NCBI GenBank assembly: GCA_029204225.1
Contig: CM055102.1
Span: 35,892,585-35,956,584, forward strand
Reading direction: 5' to 3'
Source: Diphasiastrum complanatum
Taxonomy: Eukaryota > Streptophyta > Lycopodiopsida > Lycopodiales > Lycopodiaceae
DNA: 64,000 bases
Shown piece after piece: positions 36,601 through 47,187 of this stretch; positions within the stretch are counted from its first letter, which is position 1; every line of letters begins with the position of its first letter. Made by a program: the position numbers and the translations under genes. The notes below the pieces were generated by a model. It worked only from the letters and a program-made list of their open reading frames with translations. It made no database searches and had not been told where the DNA came from.

Positions 36601-37824
36601 ACATTTTGGTTGGCCTTTGCAACAGATGGATGTGAAATCTGCTTTTCTTAATGGTGAGTTAGAAGAAGAAGGTTCATGGATCAACCTGAAGGCTTTATAA
36701 TAAAAGGAAAGGAAAATAAAGTCTGTCGCTTGAAGAAAGCGCTTTATGGTCTTAAACAAGCACCACGTGCGTGGTATAGCAGGATTGATGCCTACTTTCG
36801 TTCAAAGGGGATGGTGAGAACACATTCTGATCCAAATCTATATGTCTTATGCTTTGATGGTATGGTTGCTTTGATTGCTCTTTATGTTGATGACTTGATT
36901 AGTACGGGAAATAATCAAGAGATGATAGACATGATCAGGAAAGACCTCATGGAACAATTTGAGATGACGGATCTCAGCCTAATGCATTACTGCCTTGGAG
37001 TAGAAGTGTGGCAAAAAGGACATGAAGTGGGTTTAACACAGGTGAAGTATGTCAAAGAGTTGCTGCACAGGTTTAGGTTGCAGGATTGCAAACCAGTAAA
37101 CACTCCTATTGAACCAGGTAAAAAGTTTTCTAAGCTTGATGAATCACAGTCATTTGATGCTACGTTATATAGACAGTTAGTAGGGAGCTTGATTTACCTT
37201 ACCACAACTAGACCAGATATATGCTATGCTGTTGGCATTGTAAGTCAGTTACCTACGGAAACGCATTGGAAAGCAGCTAAACGCATTTTGCGTTATGTGA
37301 AAGGCACTTTAGAGTATGGCTTGATTTACAGAAAGCATGATGGTTTACCTGAGTTGTGTGGCTATGTGGATGTGGACTGGGGAGGTGACTATGATGATCG
37401 TAGATCCACCACATGATATATATTCCAGTTTTGTGGTAATTGCTTTTCCTGGTCTAGTAAGAAGCAAAGTACAATTGCTCTTTCCATCATAGAAGCAGAG
37501 TATAAGGCAATGTGTAGTGCTGCACAAGAAGCTATATGGTTGAGACAAATCTTGGAAGAAATTGGCATAAAGCAGAAAAATCCCACGACTTTACATAGCG
37601 ACAGTCAGAGTGGCATTCAGCTAGCAAAGAATCCAGTGTTCCATGCGAGAACTAAACACATTGAGATTCAATATCACTTCATACGTGAGAGGCTGCTGAG
37701 TCGTGAAATTCATGTTGTTCATTGTAGCACAGAAGAACAACTAGCTGATATTTTCACTAAGCCACTTACTGGAGAAAAGTTTGATAAATTTAGATCAAAA
37801 CTTTCTGTATTTAAAGTTTGTTGA
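33692..37824 (+). pseudogene. Copia gag-pol of element 3 (Gag, PR, IN, RT, RNase H), four TGA stops and one frameshift
   Basis: A nearly full copia polyprotein. Gag runs from ATG 33692 (MANMGESILSESSKL). The zinc knuckle is 'CFHCGKKGHWKSEC' (about 34425). The protease reads WYIDSGATRHM (about 34595). The pre-integrase region is 'LWHKRLGHLNLGSLSLMRKL'. The integrase core contains LIHTDLCGPM, RSDSGGEYKS and NGVVERKNCTIVESA. RT motifs are 'KARLVIKGYAQNKGIDYEET', QMDVKSAFLNGELEEE and LYVDDLI. RNase H ends near 37810. In-frame TGA codons occur at 34262, 35687, 35840 and 37414, and there is a one-base shift near 36670. Surrounding residues continue correctly across each lesion, so decay is light. 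The 3' LTR follows at 37878. The 5' LTR lies inverted at 46692-46967. Confidence 0.93.
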
Positions 37825-37877
37825 CTTTAAAGCTATGTATATGACTGTATAAAAAGTGGCTCTACTTTAAGGGAGAG

Positions 37878-38151
37878 AGTTAGAATTAAAGTTAGAATCA
37901 CTGTGTTACTGTACTGTGGGTCCTATCAGTGGATAAGGATCAGTTGGCCTCGCCACGAGGCAAGTCGATAGGACACGCGTCCCGCCAACGACAACCTGGG
38001 TCATGCATGGGTTGCCTGAGTGGACAACTATATGTACAGTGTAATCATTTTGAGAAATACAGTTGCTATGTGAGCTTGCTGAGGAGAGTGATTTTCTGTC
38101 TGTGTTACTGTGTAGCATGATCTGTGTTCCTGTGCAAAGCAAATTCTAAGT
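37878..38151 (+). repeat. 3' LTR of element 3, AG...GT ends
   Basis: 274 bp, beginning AGTTAGAATT right after the purine tract AAGGGAGAG and ending AATTCTAAGT. The next five bases, ATTGG (38152-38156), match ATTGG read on the minus strand at 46972-46968, beside the other LTR. The ends are not TG...CA. Confidence 0.9.
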
Positions 38152-38229
38152 ATTGGATGTAGAGGCGAAAGCATCATCGTGTAGCTTGTCCTTACGTTTG
38201 GCTCTTTGTTCTTTTCTGCGTCTTCATTC

Positions 38230-40592
38230 TTGGTTGGAGTATGATGTTTTGGATATTGTTGTAGGTTTGGAGGAGAGATCAGCAACAGAACAAGATCAAA
38301 TGAGGTATGACAAGAGGGCCAAGAAGGCTCTACACATGATAAAGATGAATGTTACCAGTGAACTTCTCAAGGAAGTTGGTAAGTGCACATCAGCTTTGGA
38401 AGCTTGGAATTCATTGAAGAAGCTTTATGAATTCAAGTCTACTTCTAGAGTGTTGATTCTAAGTAGGCAAATTTTTTCTTGTTTGCCAAAGAATGAAGAA
38501 AGTCCAAGTACTTTTGTTTTGAGAATGAAAGCATTGAATGATGAGTTGGCTTGCATTGATGAAAGCATTAAGGAAGGAGAGCTTATTCGAGTAATACTTA
38601 ATGGCTTGTTGGATGCTCATGCTAACATTGTTCAAAGTATTGCTATTCAAAAGACTTTGCCAAGTTTGATGGATCTTCAAGAGATCTTGATCAATGAGGA
38701 ATATAGGCTTCAAGCAAGAGGTGGATCTACATCGACACTTCAAGAAGATGCTATGTTCACAAAGGGCCAATTCAAGGGCAAAACCAAAGGTAAGTGGTCT
38801 AAAGGGCAAGATCACGTGGATGCTTCTTCAAGTGGCAAAAAGAAGGACAGATCAAACCTCAAGTGCTTCTATTGTGACATCAAAGGACACTTTGCAAGTG
38901 GGTTCTACAGGAAGAAGAGAGATCAAGGAGACAAGCAAGGTAATCTTACTCTTGATGAGGATGGTTTGGATGTTCAAGATGCAAATGATGATGCTTTTGT
39001 GATGTCTTTATGTATGCTTGCTAATGATGAAGATCTAGATCCTTGGTGGATTGATAGTGGAGCAAGTTCACATATGACCTTTTACAAAGAATACTTCACT
39101 TCTTTGTTGGCATATGGAGATGACAAGAGGGTGATCTACATGGCCAATGATGGTGAGTGTGCAATCAAAGGGATTGGCACAATTACTATTTCTCTCTCTA
39201 CAAATAGGAATATTCATTTGGAGGATGTCTTGTTTATTCCATCTATTACCAAGAATTTTAGTGTGAGCCAAATGCTAAGTAAAGGCCTCAAGGTGGAGTT
39301 TGATGGAGATTCTTGTTTGATCAAAAGGAAGGATGTCTTGGTTGGAAAAGTAAAAGGCAAAGGAAGTTGTTCAAACTAGATGCTTGTGTTATTGCTAACC
39401 AAGTTGGATGTGTTGCAAGGGAGCAAATTCCTATTCAAGAGGTTTGGCACAAAAGGATGGGACACCTCAACTTCAGGTCATTGGAGGTAATGGAAAGGAA
39501 GAAGGTTGTGATTGGTCTTCCAAGTTCCTTAAGTGATATCAAGCATGTTTGTGAGTCTTGTGCTTTGTCTAAGTCATATCTACAAAGGTTTTTCAGCTTG
39601 TACATTCAGATATTCATGGATTTACTACAATTAGCAATAGTGGAGCTAAGATGTATGTAGCATTCATGGATGATTTTAGTAGATTTTGTTGGATCTATCT
39701 ACTAAAGAGCAAGGATGAAGTGTATGATGTCTTTATCAAGTTCAAGAATGCAAGGGAGAACCAATTTTTCACAAAGATCAAGTGCTTGAGGAGTGACAAT
39801 GGTGCTGAGTACATATCTAACAAGTTCAAGGCCTTTTGTGATTGCATGGAATCAAGAGGGAGTATACAACATCAAGGACCCCACAACAAAATGGAGTGGC
39901 TGAAAGGAAGAATAGAACTTTATGTGAAAGTGCTAAAGCTATGAGGTTAAGTGCTAATCTTGACAAACCATTTTGGTATCAAGCTTTGTTGTGCGCCAAT
40001 TTCTTGTGCAATAGGTGGCCGAGTGCTATTTTGGATGGAAGGACACCTTTTGAGATGCTATTCAAGAGGAGGCCGAGTGTCAACTTTGCAAGAACCTTTG
40101 GATGCACATGCTATGTCAACATTACTCTTGATGATAGGACCAAGGAGGATTCATCTTCAAGAAGAGGTATTTTTGTTGGATATAGTGAGGTGAATAAAGC
40201 CTACAAGGTTTACATTCCTTCTACTAACAAAGTAATTGTTGGTAGAGATGTCATTTTTTATGAGGAAAACATTTCAAAAGTGTCTTCAAGCATGATTGAT
40301 GGTAGTGTGGATGGATTTAACATTCTTGATGTTGATGAGAAGGATCCTACTTTGGATGGTGATGATGATGGACCTTCATCGAGTCAAAAGCCAAGAAGAA
40401 CATCAAGAGAAAGACAAGTACCTTCAAGGCTCACATATGATCAAAAGGGTAAGCAAGTAGTTTCTAGAAATTATGTTGCTTTCCTAACCTCTTTGGATGA
40501 ACCTACAATTGTAGATCAAGCAAGGAAAGAAGAGGAGTGGATCCAAGTAATGTTTCTTGAGTATCGAGCGTTGATGAAGAGTGGAACATCTT
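38230..40592 (+). pseudogene. Copia gag-protease-integrase fragment (element C)
   Basis: This fragment is related to element B at 43975. It starts mid-Gag (YDVLDIVVGLEERS), continues through 'EAWNSLKKLYEFKSTSRVLI', and has a decayed zinc knuckle (CFYCDIKGHFASGF, last Cys lost). The protease is WWIDSGASSHM (about 39050). After a shift near 39365 come the pre-integrase region (VWHKRMGHLNFRSLEVM) and the integrase core with shifts at about 39655 and 39900 (FMDDFSRFCWIYLL, 'CLRSDNGAEYISNKFKAFCD', NGVAERKNRTLCESA). The post-integrase linker follows (IFVGYSEVNKAYKVYIPSTN...DVIFYEE). It stops where RT should begin (EEEWIQVMFLEYRALMKS). The Gag N-terminus and 5' LTR are missing. The left edge lies about 80 bases from element 3's target duplication. 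Confidence 0.9.
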
Positions 40593-40854
40593 TTTGAGGA
40601 TCTTCTTGTGTAGATGGAGCTATGCAAGTGGATGGATGTTATCATGCTGTAAAATCAAGTAATGGATCTGGAAAACAAAGTTTTTTCAATTACTTTGATG
40701 GTCAAGTTGATGATCAAGAGGTTGATCTCAAAGTGCTTCAACTAGTCAAAAGGGAAGGTGGCAATTTGGAGCTAGTCAAGAGCATCAAAGAGAGGTAATT
40801 GGCAAAGGTGTTATGGATCTATTTTTGCAGCTTATTGAAGTCGATGATACATTT
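40593..40854 (+). other. Unidentified filler with a short open frame
   Basis: After a TGA, the same register stays open for about 67 codons (GSSCVDGAMQVDGC; KQSFFNYFDGQVDDQEVDL; KVLQLVKREGGNLELVKSI). It has normal composition but no domain I know. It separates two copia pieces of different families. Confidence 0.3.
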
Positions 40855-41855
40855 TTTTTTAGCAACAATATCGATCTGTGAAGGATGCCAAGAAAATGCT
40901 ATCTTTCGAATTCAACATGACTGATCTGGATGAAACTCGCTTATGTCTAGGAGTTCAAACTCATAGAGACAGAGAGAGACAACTGACCTACATCACTCAA
41001 CAAAGGTATACAATACTCTTGTCAGATACAATCTGATTAATTGCAAAGAAGCTCACTCACCAATGGATCTAGACCTATGATTGTCGAAGGACCAATGTCC
41101 TCAGACTAAACAGGAAAAGGAGCAAATGAGAGAGTATCCATATGAGTTGATACTCGGCTCTCTCATGTATGCAATGGTTTGTACAAGACCTGACATTGCT
41201 TTTGCAGTTAGCTCACTAAGATGGCTAATTCGGACATCATACATTTGAAGGATCTTATTAGAGTCATGAGGTACATTCAAGCTACAACGGACCTGTGCAT
41301 CTTCTATGGAGAAGTCGACAATGACAATCTTCATCAGCTAAGTGGATATTCATATGCAAGCTGGGGAGGAGATGTAGATATTTGTAAATCCACATTAGGG
41401 TTTACATTCTTCTTCAACAATGGTCCTATCTCTTGGAATAGTTGTAAGCAAACCTCAATTGCTCTCTCATCCACAGAAGCAGAATACATTGCTGCTTCTC
41501 AAGCTATTAAAGAAGCAATTTGGTTGAGAAATTTACTGTCAGATATTAGTCTGAATCAGGCACTCCTACAATTATGTTTTGTGATAATCAGAGTGCCATT
41601 GTCTTATCGGCCAACTCTAGATTTCACTCTACGAGTAAGCACATTGAAACTCGATATCACTATGTCAAGAGTAAGGTTCTCAACAGAGAGGTGGGCTTAA
41701 TATATAGTCTGATGCAAAACATGATTGTAGATGTGTTTACCAAGGCTTTGAGCATTGATGCACGCAACAAATTTTGTGCATTGCTTAGTCATAAGATCAA
41801 GGCATTCAAGATCCGGATTGAGGGGGGTGCTGGATTTATTCCTTTACTCTCCTAA
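40855..41855 (+). pseudogene. Copia RT C-terminal part and RNase H of a second family
   Basis: The plus strand reads FNMTDLDETRLCLGVQTHRD, 'ERQLTYITQQRY', LILGSLMYAMVCTRPDIAFA (frame changes between them), then RNase H: SGYSYASWGGDVDICKSTLG, 'SISALSSTEAEYIAASQAI'-like sequence (IALSSTEAEYIAASQAIKEA is what is present), FCDNQSAIVLSANSRFHSTS, HIETRYHYV and VDVFTKALS. This RT family differs from the Gag-integrase piece to its left. An inverted copy of the same RT segment occurs at 61009-61250. Frameshifts near 40985, 41220 and 41570 make it inactive. Confidence 0.85.
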
Positions 41856-42163
41856 ATCCCATGTTAATCTAGTTCCATTCATATTGCTGCAGTTTTACAT
41901 GCGTTGTCGCACAATCTACAGAAATGCTCTATTATTGAAGACATGCAAGAGAGTGGCAGTACGAGTTGTTGATGTTGAATGACTTATCGGAGCTGACTGA
42001 CTTATCGGGGAGTTCGACTTATCAACTCAACCGACTATCGTCGAGGACTGTCAAACAACTATCCCGACTTTATTGACTATCATGCTCGACTCCGAATAAT
42101 CAAAGCCTTCTCACACCCACTTCCTGTACTGTGCAACTACTTGGACAATGACAACAACAGCCA
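41856..42163. other. Intergenic spacer with short GACTTATCGG repeats
   Basis: No gene and no LTR for the preceding fragment. GACTTATC(GG/AA) words recur around 41980-42080. CAATC at 42164-42168 is the target duplication of the following LTR. Confidence 0.5.
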
Positions 42164-42168
42164 CAATC

Positions 42169-42823
42169 TGTGAAAATTGTCAACATTTCCTAGCTAGTTT
42201 GAGGCCTAAATTGGCTAAAATTGTAAATAGTTTTGGTTATGGAGTTTCACACGTGTGAACCAGGCCACAATGTTTTTATTTACTGTATTTTTTCAGTATG
42301 ATGAAGTGTCAAACTTCATACCCTTCAAAATGAGACCATTTTGATGTATTTTGGTCATATAAGCCATTTTTAGCTATTTTTCCTATATAGGGAATATCTA
42401 GGGTCAAGTACCTTCTAGAGAGAGGAGAGAGAGTCATCTTCCTCATCCATAAATAGTAGGGAAGTCGTGGAAAACAGGTTGGAGAAACCTTTTGTATGCT
42501 TCATTGAGATCAATAGATCATTGTCATTGTTTCTTCCTCCATTGAGAGCATTGTTGTGTGTATTGTCTTCAAGCTATTGTGTATGATCTTAGGTGCTTTC
42601 CAAAAGTGATAGGCTGATGTATTATGGACTGTATAATGCTATTTTGGGCCGCACTTGATGTTTATGGAAGTTTCCATTTGTGATAAATGCTTTTTGATCA
42701 AGTTCTTTGCATTCTAGGTAGCATAGAATGTGTTGCCAATTCCTAGCTTATGTAGTTTGGAGTGCAAGCATTCAAGCCAATGATCTTGGAGTTTAGATCC
42801 ACTTAGGATCTGTATTTTTCACA
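42169..42823 (+). repeat. 5' LTR of copia element B
   Basis: 655 bp, TGTGAAAATTG...TTTTTCACA. It is followed flush by the primer site TGGTATCAGAGCTGG (42824) and contains CACACGTGTG at about 42250. The 3' LTR partner lies inverted at 31754-32408. Confidence 0.95.
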
Positions 42824-43974
42824 TGGTATCAGAGCTGGTTGGCTTCTATTTACAGTAAGTATTCCATTTTTGGTGATATTTGGATGTTTGATCAAGTTCT
42901 AGCATGATTTTGCATTGCTTTGTTGATCAAATCTTACTAACCTTTGTTTTGTGAGTTGAACTTGTGGATCAAAAGCATATTTCAGGTCTATTGAAGATCA
43001 GAGGCTGAAAAGAAACTATTTTGGATCAGATCATAACACCTAATCATTTGTGATTGTGAGGCTTGTGCATATTCAATACTAACAATGTTCTTTTCAATCC
43101 TATTGTTGACAATCTCCATTCTTGGATGAACACTCTCCTTAAGTGGATGACAAATGCTCTTTTGAGTGAGTTGTAATTCTCCTAAAGGCTGAGCAAAGCT
43201 CCCATTTGGATGAAAGATCCCCTTTTTTGGGTGAACATATTGTAAGCTCCATTGTGAAGAGCATATTGTAAAGATTGTCATCAATTTTGGCATAAATTTT
43301 GGTGTACTTTGTTGAGCATGTAAGTAACTCTCCTTATGTAATTTGATTGGAGCATTTGCTGGAAGGTGTTAACCATTATGCAAGTGTGTTTTCAGGTTCT
43401 TAACAGGTTGAGGAACATTCTCATGTGAAGTGATCTTAGATCTACATCTAAACACCAAGATTTGACAAGATAGTGAAGCTAGTCTTGTGATTCACTAAGT
43501 GTGCTCATTCATTCACCTCTAAATCTTGTATTTATCACTTGCTGGAGTTTATAAACTTTTAGAAGTGTGGTTTACATGTGGTTTTACAGGTTGAATCAAT
43601 ATCTTAGTGTGTTGATCATATGTTGATCAAGTTTGTTCATTACTAGGTAATCTTGGCATCCTAGTTTTGGGTATTTTCTAATAATGCAAGTAACTCTTCA
43701 CACCATAACTTGATTTGGTCACTTGCTGGAAAGTTTGAGAGCTTAAGAAAGAGTGTGTTCAGGTTGGTTTGATTTTGTAATCCATTCTTAGTGTGTGCAA
43801 AGTGTTGCATGTGTTTCAATCTTCCTTTCTATGCTTGGAAACCATCTAGGTTCAAGATAGAAGTGTTTTAGGGTCCTAAATCTTCATAGATCTCTTTATC
43901 TATCATTTGTTGAGAGAAAAGTGAGTGCTAAGTGCTTTAGGACAGAACCTAAAAGTTGAAGAAACATTAGAATC
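42824..43974 (+). other. Primer-binding site and leader of element B
   Basis: The tRNA-Met primer site at 42824-42838 is followed by about 1.1 kb without coding capacity up to the gag ATG. Words such as CACTTGCTGGA recur at about 43357, 43539 and 43717. Confidence 0.75.
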
Positions 43975-46639
43975 ATGGCTTCCAATGGTGGGATCATGCT
44001 AGAGTCTAGTGAAAGGTTGAGTTCATCAAACTACTCTACTTGGAAAGTGAGGATGGAGTCCTTACTTGAGTTGAATGAACTCATGGACATAGTTGCAGAA
44101 ATTGAAGAGAGACCTCTCACACTTCAAGAGCAACAAAGGTTTGATAAGAAGGCCAAAAGGGCTCTTCATATCATTAAAATGAATGTTACAAATGAACTTC
44201 TCAAGGAAGTTGGAAAGTGTCAAAGTGCAAGTGAGGCATGGAATGCCTTAAAGAAGCTCTTTGAATCAAAGTCCACATCTAGGGTATTGACCCTAAGGAG
44301 ACAAATATTTTCTAGTAGGCAAAGAGAGGGTGAAAGTGCTCATGCATTTATCTTGAGAGTTAAGTCCCTAAGTGATGATTTAGCATGCATTGATGAGAAC
44401 ATAAAAGATGGTGAAATAGTCCAAGTTATGTTGAATGGTTTGCTAAATGAACATGCTAACCTTGTGCAAAGTTTTGCCATTCAAAGAGTCTTGCCAAGTG
44501 TGGTTGACTTGCAAGAAATCTTATTGGCTGAAGAACATAGGTTGCAATCAAAGCTTGATGGTGCATCCTTGCAAGGTGGAGGTGAAGAGGCTTTCTTCAC
44601 AAAAGGCAAATTCAAGGGCAAAGGTAAAGGCAAAGGGAAATGGTCCAAAGGTGGTAACTTTGATCATGATGATCACTCTTCCTCTTCCTCTTCTACTAAG
44701 AACAATAAGTCAAAGTTCAAGTGCTTTTATTGTGGGATAAAAGGTCATTTTGCAAATGAATGTTATAAGAAGAAAAGAGAGCAAGGAGAGAGGCAAGGAA
44801 ATCTTACAATAGATGAGGAAGAACATAACACATGTGAATCACTTGTTATGACTTCAAGTTTGTTAGCCAACATAGATGATAATGATCCTTGGTGGATTGA
44901 TAGTGGAGCCTCATCTCACATGACAAGACATAAGGAATACTTTACATCCTTATTGTCTTATGAGGGAGAAGGTAACATCATCTACACTGCAAATGATGGT
45001 CAATGTGACATCAAAGGCATAGGCACTATTCCTATTTCCCTTTCAACAAATAGAAAAGCAAATCTTGAAAATGTTTTGTACATTCCTTCAATCACTAAGA
45101 ATTTGCTTAGTGTAAGTCAAATGATTGACAAAGGACTTGATGTGGAGTTCATTGGAGATGCATGTTTGATAAGTAAATGTGGATCCTTGATTGCTCAAGG
45201 TAGGAGGCATGGTAAACTTTTCAAGCTTGATGCATGTGTGATCTCTAATCATGAAGGATGTATGGCTAGGGAGCAATTGACAAACCAAGAAGTTTGGCAC
45301 AAGAGGTTGGGCCATCCCAACTTCAAATCTTTGGAGGTAATGGCAAAGAAAGAGCTTGTTCTTGGTCTCCCTAAAAGTCTTGTTGCAAACAATAGTGTTT
45401 GTGAACATTGTGCCTTGTCCAAATCTTATAGACTTGCTTATTCTAGATCTACATGTATGCAACTTTCATTGATGACTTTAGTAGGTATACTTGGATCTAT
45501 CTTCTTAAAAGTAAGGATGAAGTGTTTGCTGCATTTGTCAAGTTCAAGAATGAAATGGAAAACCAATTCAATACAAAGATCAAATGCTTAAGATCAAAAG
45601 AGGGAATGGATCCAAGCCATGGATCATGAGCATCAAGCACTCATCAAAAGCAACACATGGAGGTTGGTAAAGCTTCCAAAGGACAAGAAGGCAATTGGTT
45701 GTAAGTGGATCTTCAAGATCAAGACAAATCAAGATGGATCAATCAACAAGTACAAGGCAAGGTTGGTGGCAAAGGGGTATGCTCAAGAATATGGTATTGA
45801 CTATGATGAGACCTTTGCACCCGTGGCAAAGATGGTAACTATTCGAATCCTAATCTCTCTTGCAACTCTTTATGATTGGGATATGTGGCAAATGGATGTT
45901 ACTAATGCCTTCTTGAATGGTGATCTTGAAGAAGATATTTACATGGAGCAACCCGAGGGCTATGTTTCACATGATGAGCCTAATCATGTGTGCTATCTCC
46001 AAAAGAGTTTGTATGGGCTAAAGCAAGCACCAAGGAGTTGGTATGCTAAGCTCAATTCCTTCTTACTTTCTCAAAACTTTGTTATGAGTGAGTATGATCA
46101 TTCTCTCTACTTTAGATTGAATGAAAATGATATCACTTTACTTTTGATCTATGTTGATGACATTATCTTAAGTGGTGGTAACAATCTAGATATAGATGAA
46201 ATCAAGATGGCACTCAAAAGAGAGTTTGAAATTCAAGATCTTGGTAAACTTCATTATATCTTAGGAATAGAGATTATTAGAACTTCTAAATCTACATTCA
46301 TATGTCAAGAAAAGTATGTTAACTCTATTCTAAAAAGGTTTCATATGGAAGATTGTAAAGTTGTTTCTACTCCTATGGAATCAAATGTAAAGCTAACTAC
46401 AAGAAGTAATGAAAGATCCTTCAAGGACATTACTCTCTATAGAAAGCTAATAGGATCTCTTATATGGTTAACCATCACAAGACCTGATCTAAGCTTTGTG
46501 GTTGGTAAACTAAGTCAATTTATGCAAGATCCTAGTGAGGCTCATTGGAAGCTAGGAAAGAGAGTACTTAGATACATCTCGGGATCTAGAGATTTTGGCA
46601 TCTTGTATGGAGGTACTACACCTAACCTTTGTGGAGCTC
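43975..46639 (+). pseudogene. Copia gag-pol of element B with integrase deletion, truncated RNase H
   Basis: ATG 43975 opens Gag (GGIMLESSERLSSSNYSTWK) with a long helical body. The zinc knuckle is 'CFYCGIKGHFANEC' (about 44720), the protease WWIDSGASSHM (about 44895), and the pre-integrase VWHKRLGHPNFKSLEVM with CEHCALSKSY. A shift at about 45440 is followed by the start of the integrase ([20 protein letters not shown]). An internal deletion near 45595 then joins CLRS of the integrase to the RT N-terminus ([16 protein letters not shown]). RT is well preserved: 'KARLVAKGYAQEYGIDYDET', QMDVTNAFLNGDLEEDIYM and LLIYVDDIIL. Sequence stops at PNLCG, the start of RNase H, at the proposed inversion breakpoint. 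Confidence 0.92.
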
Positions 46640-46691
46640 TCTTCAACGGCGACACTGTACTGTGTACACTCCTTGTACGGCTCTGATACCA
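46640..46691 (-). other. Primer-binding site and first leader bases of element 3
   Basis: On the minus strand TGGTATCAGAG (46691-46681) sits flush against the LTR at 46692. About 40 leader bases follow before the breakpoint. This start of element 3 is in the opposite orientation to its gag-pol at 33692. Confidence 0.85.
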
Positions 46692-46967
46692 ACTTAGAAT
46701 TTGCTTTGCACAGGAACACAGATCATGCTACACAGTAACATAGACAGAAAATCACTCTCCTCAGCAAGCTCACATAGCAACTGTATTTCTCAAAATGAAA
46801 TTACATTGTACATATAGTTGTTCACTCAAGCAACCCATGCATGACCCAGGTTGTCGTTGGCGGGACGCGTGTCCCGTCGACTTGCCTCGTGGCGAGGCCA
46901 ACTGATCCTTATCCACTCATAGGACCCACAGTACAGTAACACAGTGATTCTAACTTTAATTCTAACT
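46692..46967 (-). repeat. 5' LTR of element 3 (displaced half), AG...GT ends
   Basis: 276 bp, near-identical to 37878-38151. I count roughly seven substitutions and one 2-bp indel. It is in the opposite orientation. Upstream on the minus strand the flank is ATTGG (46972-46968). Confidence 0.92.
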
Positions 46968-47187
46968 CCAATAGCATCGATACCATCATATTTTCCATAG
47001 AGAGGTTGCACACATAGAGCAACGAGCAAATTAGAAAGCTCGCTATTAACCTTACCACGGCTATCAATCAAAAGCTGAAAGGCATGCAACCAGAACCTAC
47101 CCACATTTATCCAAGGAGAGAATCCACCTGGTGTCCACACTGCTCTAACAACCGTACAGGAAATGAGTGTCCGCAGTTGAGACAGAG
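46968..47187 (-). other. Coding-like host fragment at the element 3 insertion site
   Basis: Minus-strand codons upstream of the LTR read VVRAVWTPGGFSPWINVGRF, LHAFQLLIDSRGKVNSELSN and LLVALCVQPLYGKYDGIDAI with normal protein composition. The first in-frame Met is at 47140. The frame is cut by element 3 in the middle of its target site. Across the 5-bp duplication the other flank (38157-38184) continues the same register for eight codons to a TAG. I do not recognise the protein. It could be an exon of a host gene or an older mobile-element protein. Confidence 0.4.

Noticed and set aside
31754-42823. Treating the two 655-bp LTRs as the two ends of one element spanning 31.7-42.8 kb
   Set aside because: They are in opposite orientation, and both have their internal regions on the right. 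The inversion model explains this and the flanks; a simple element does not.
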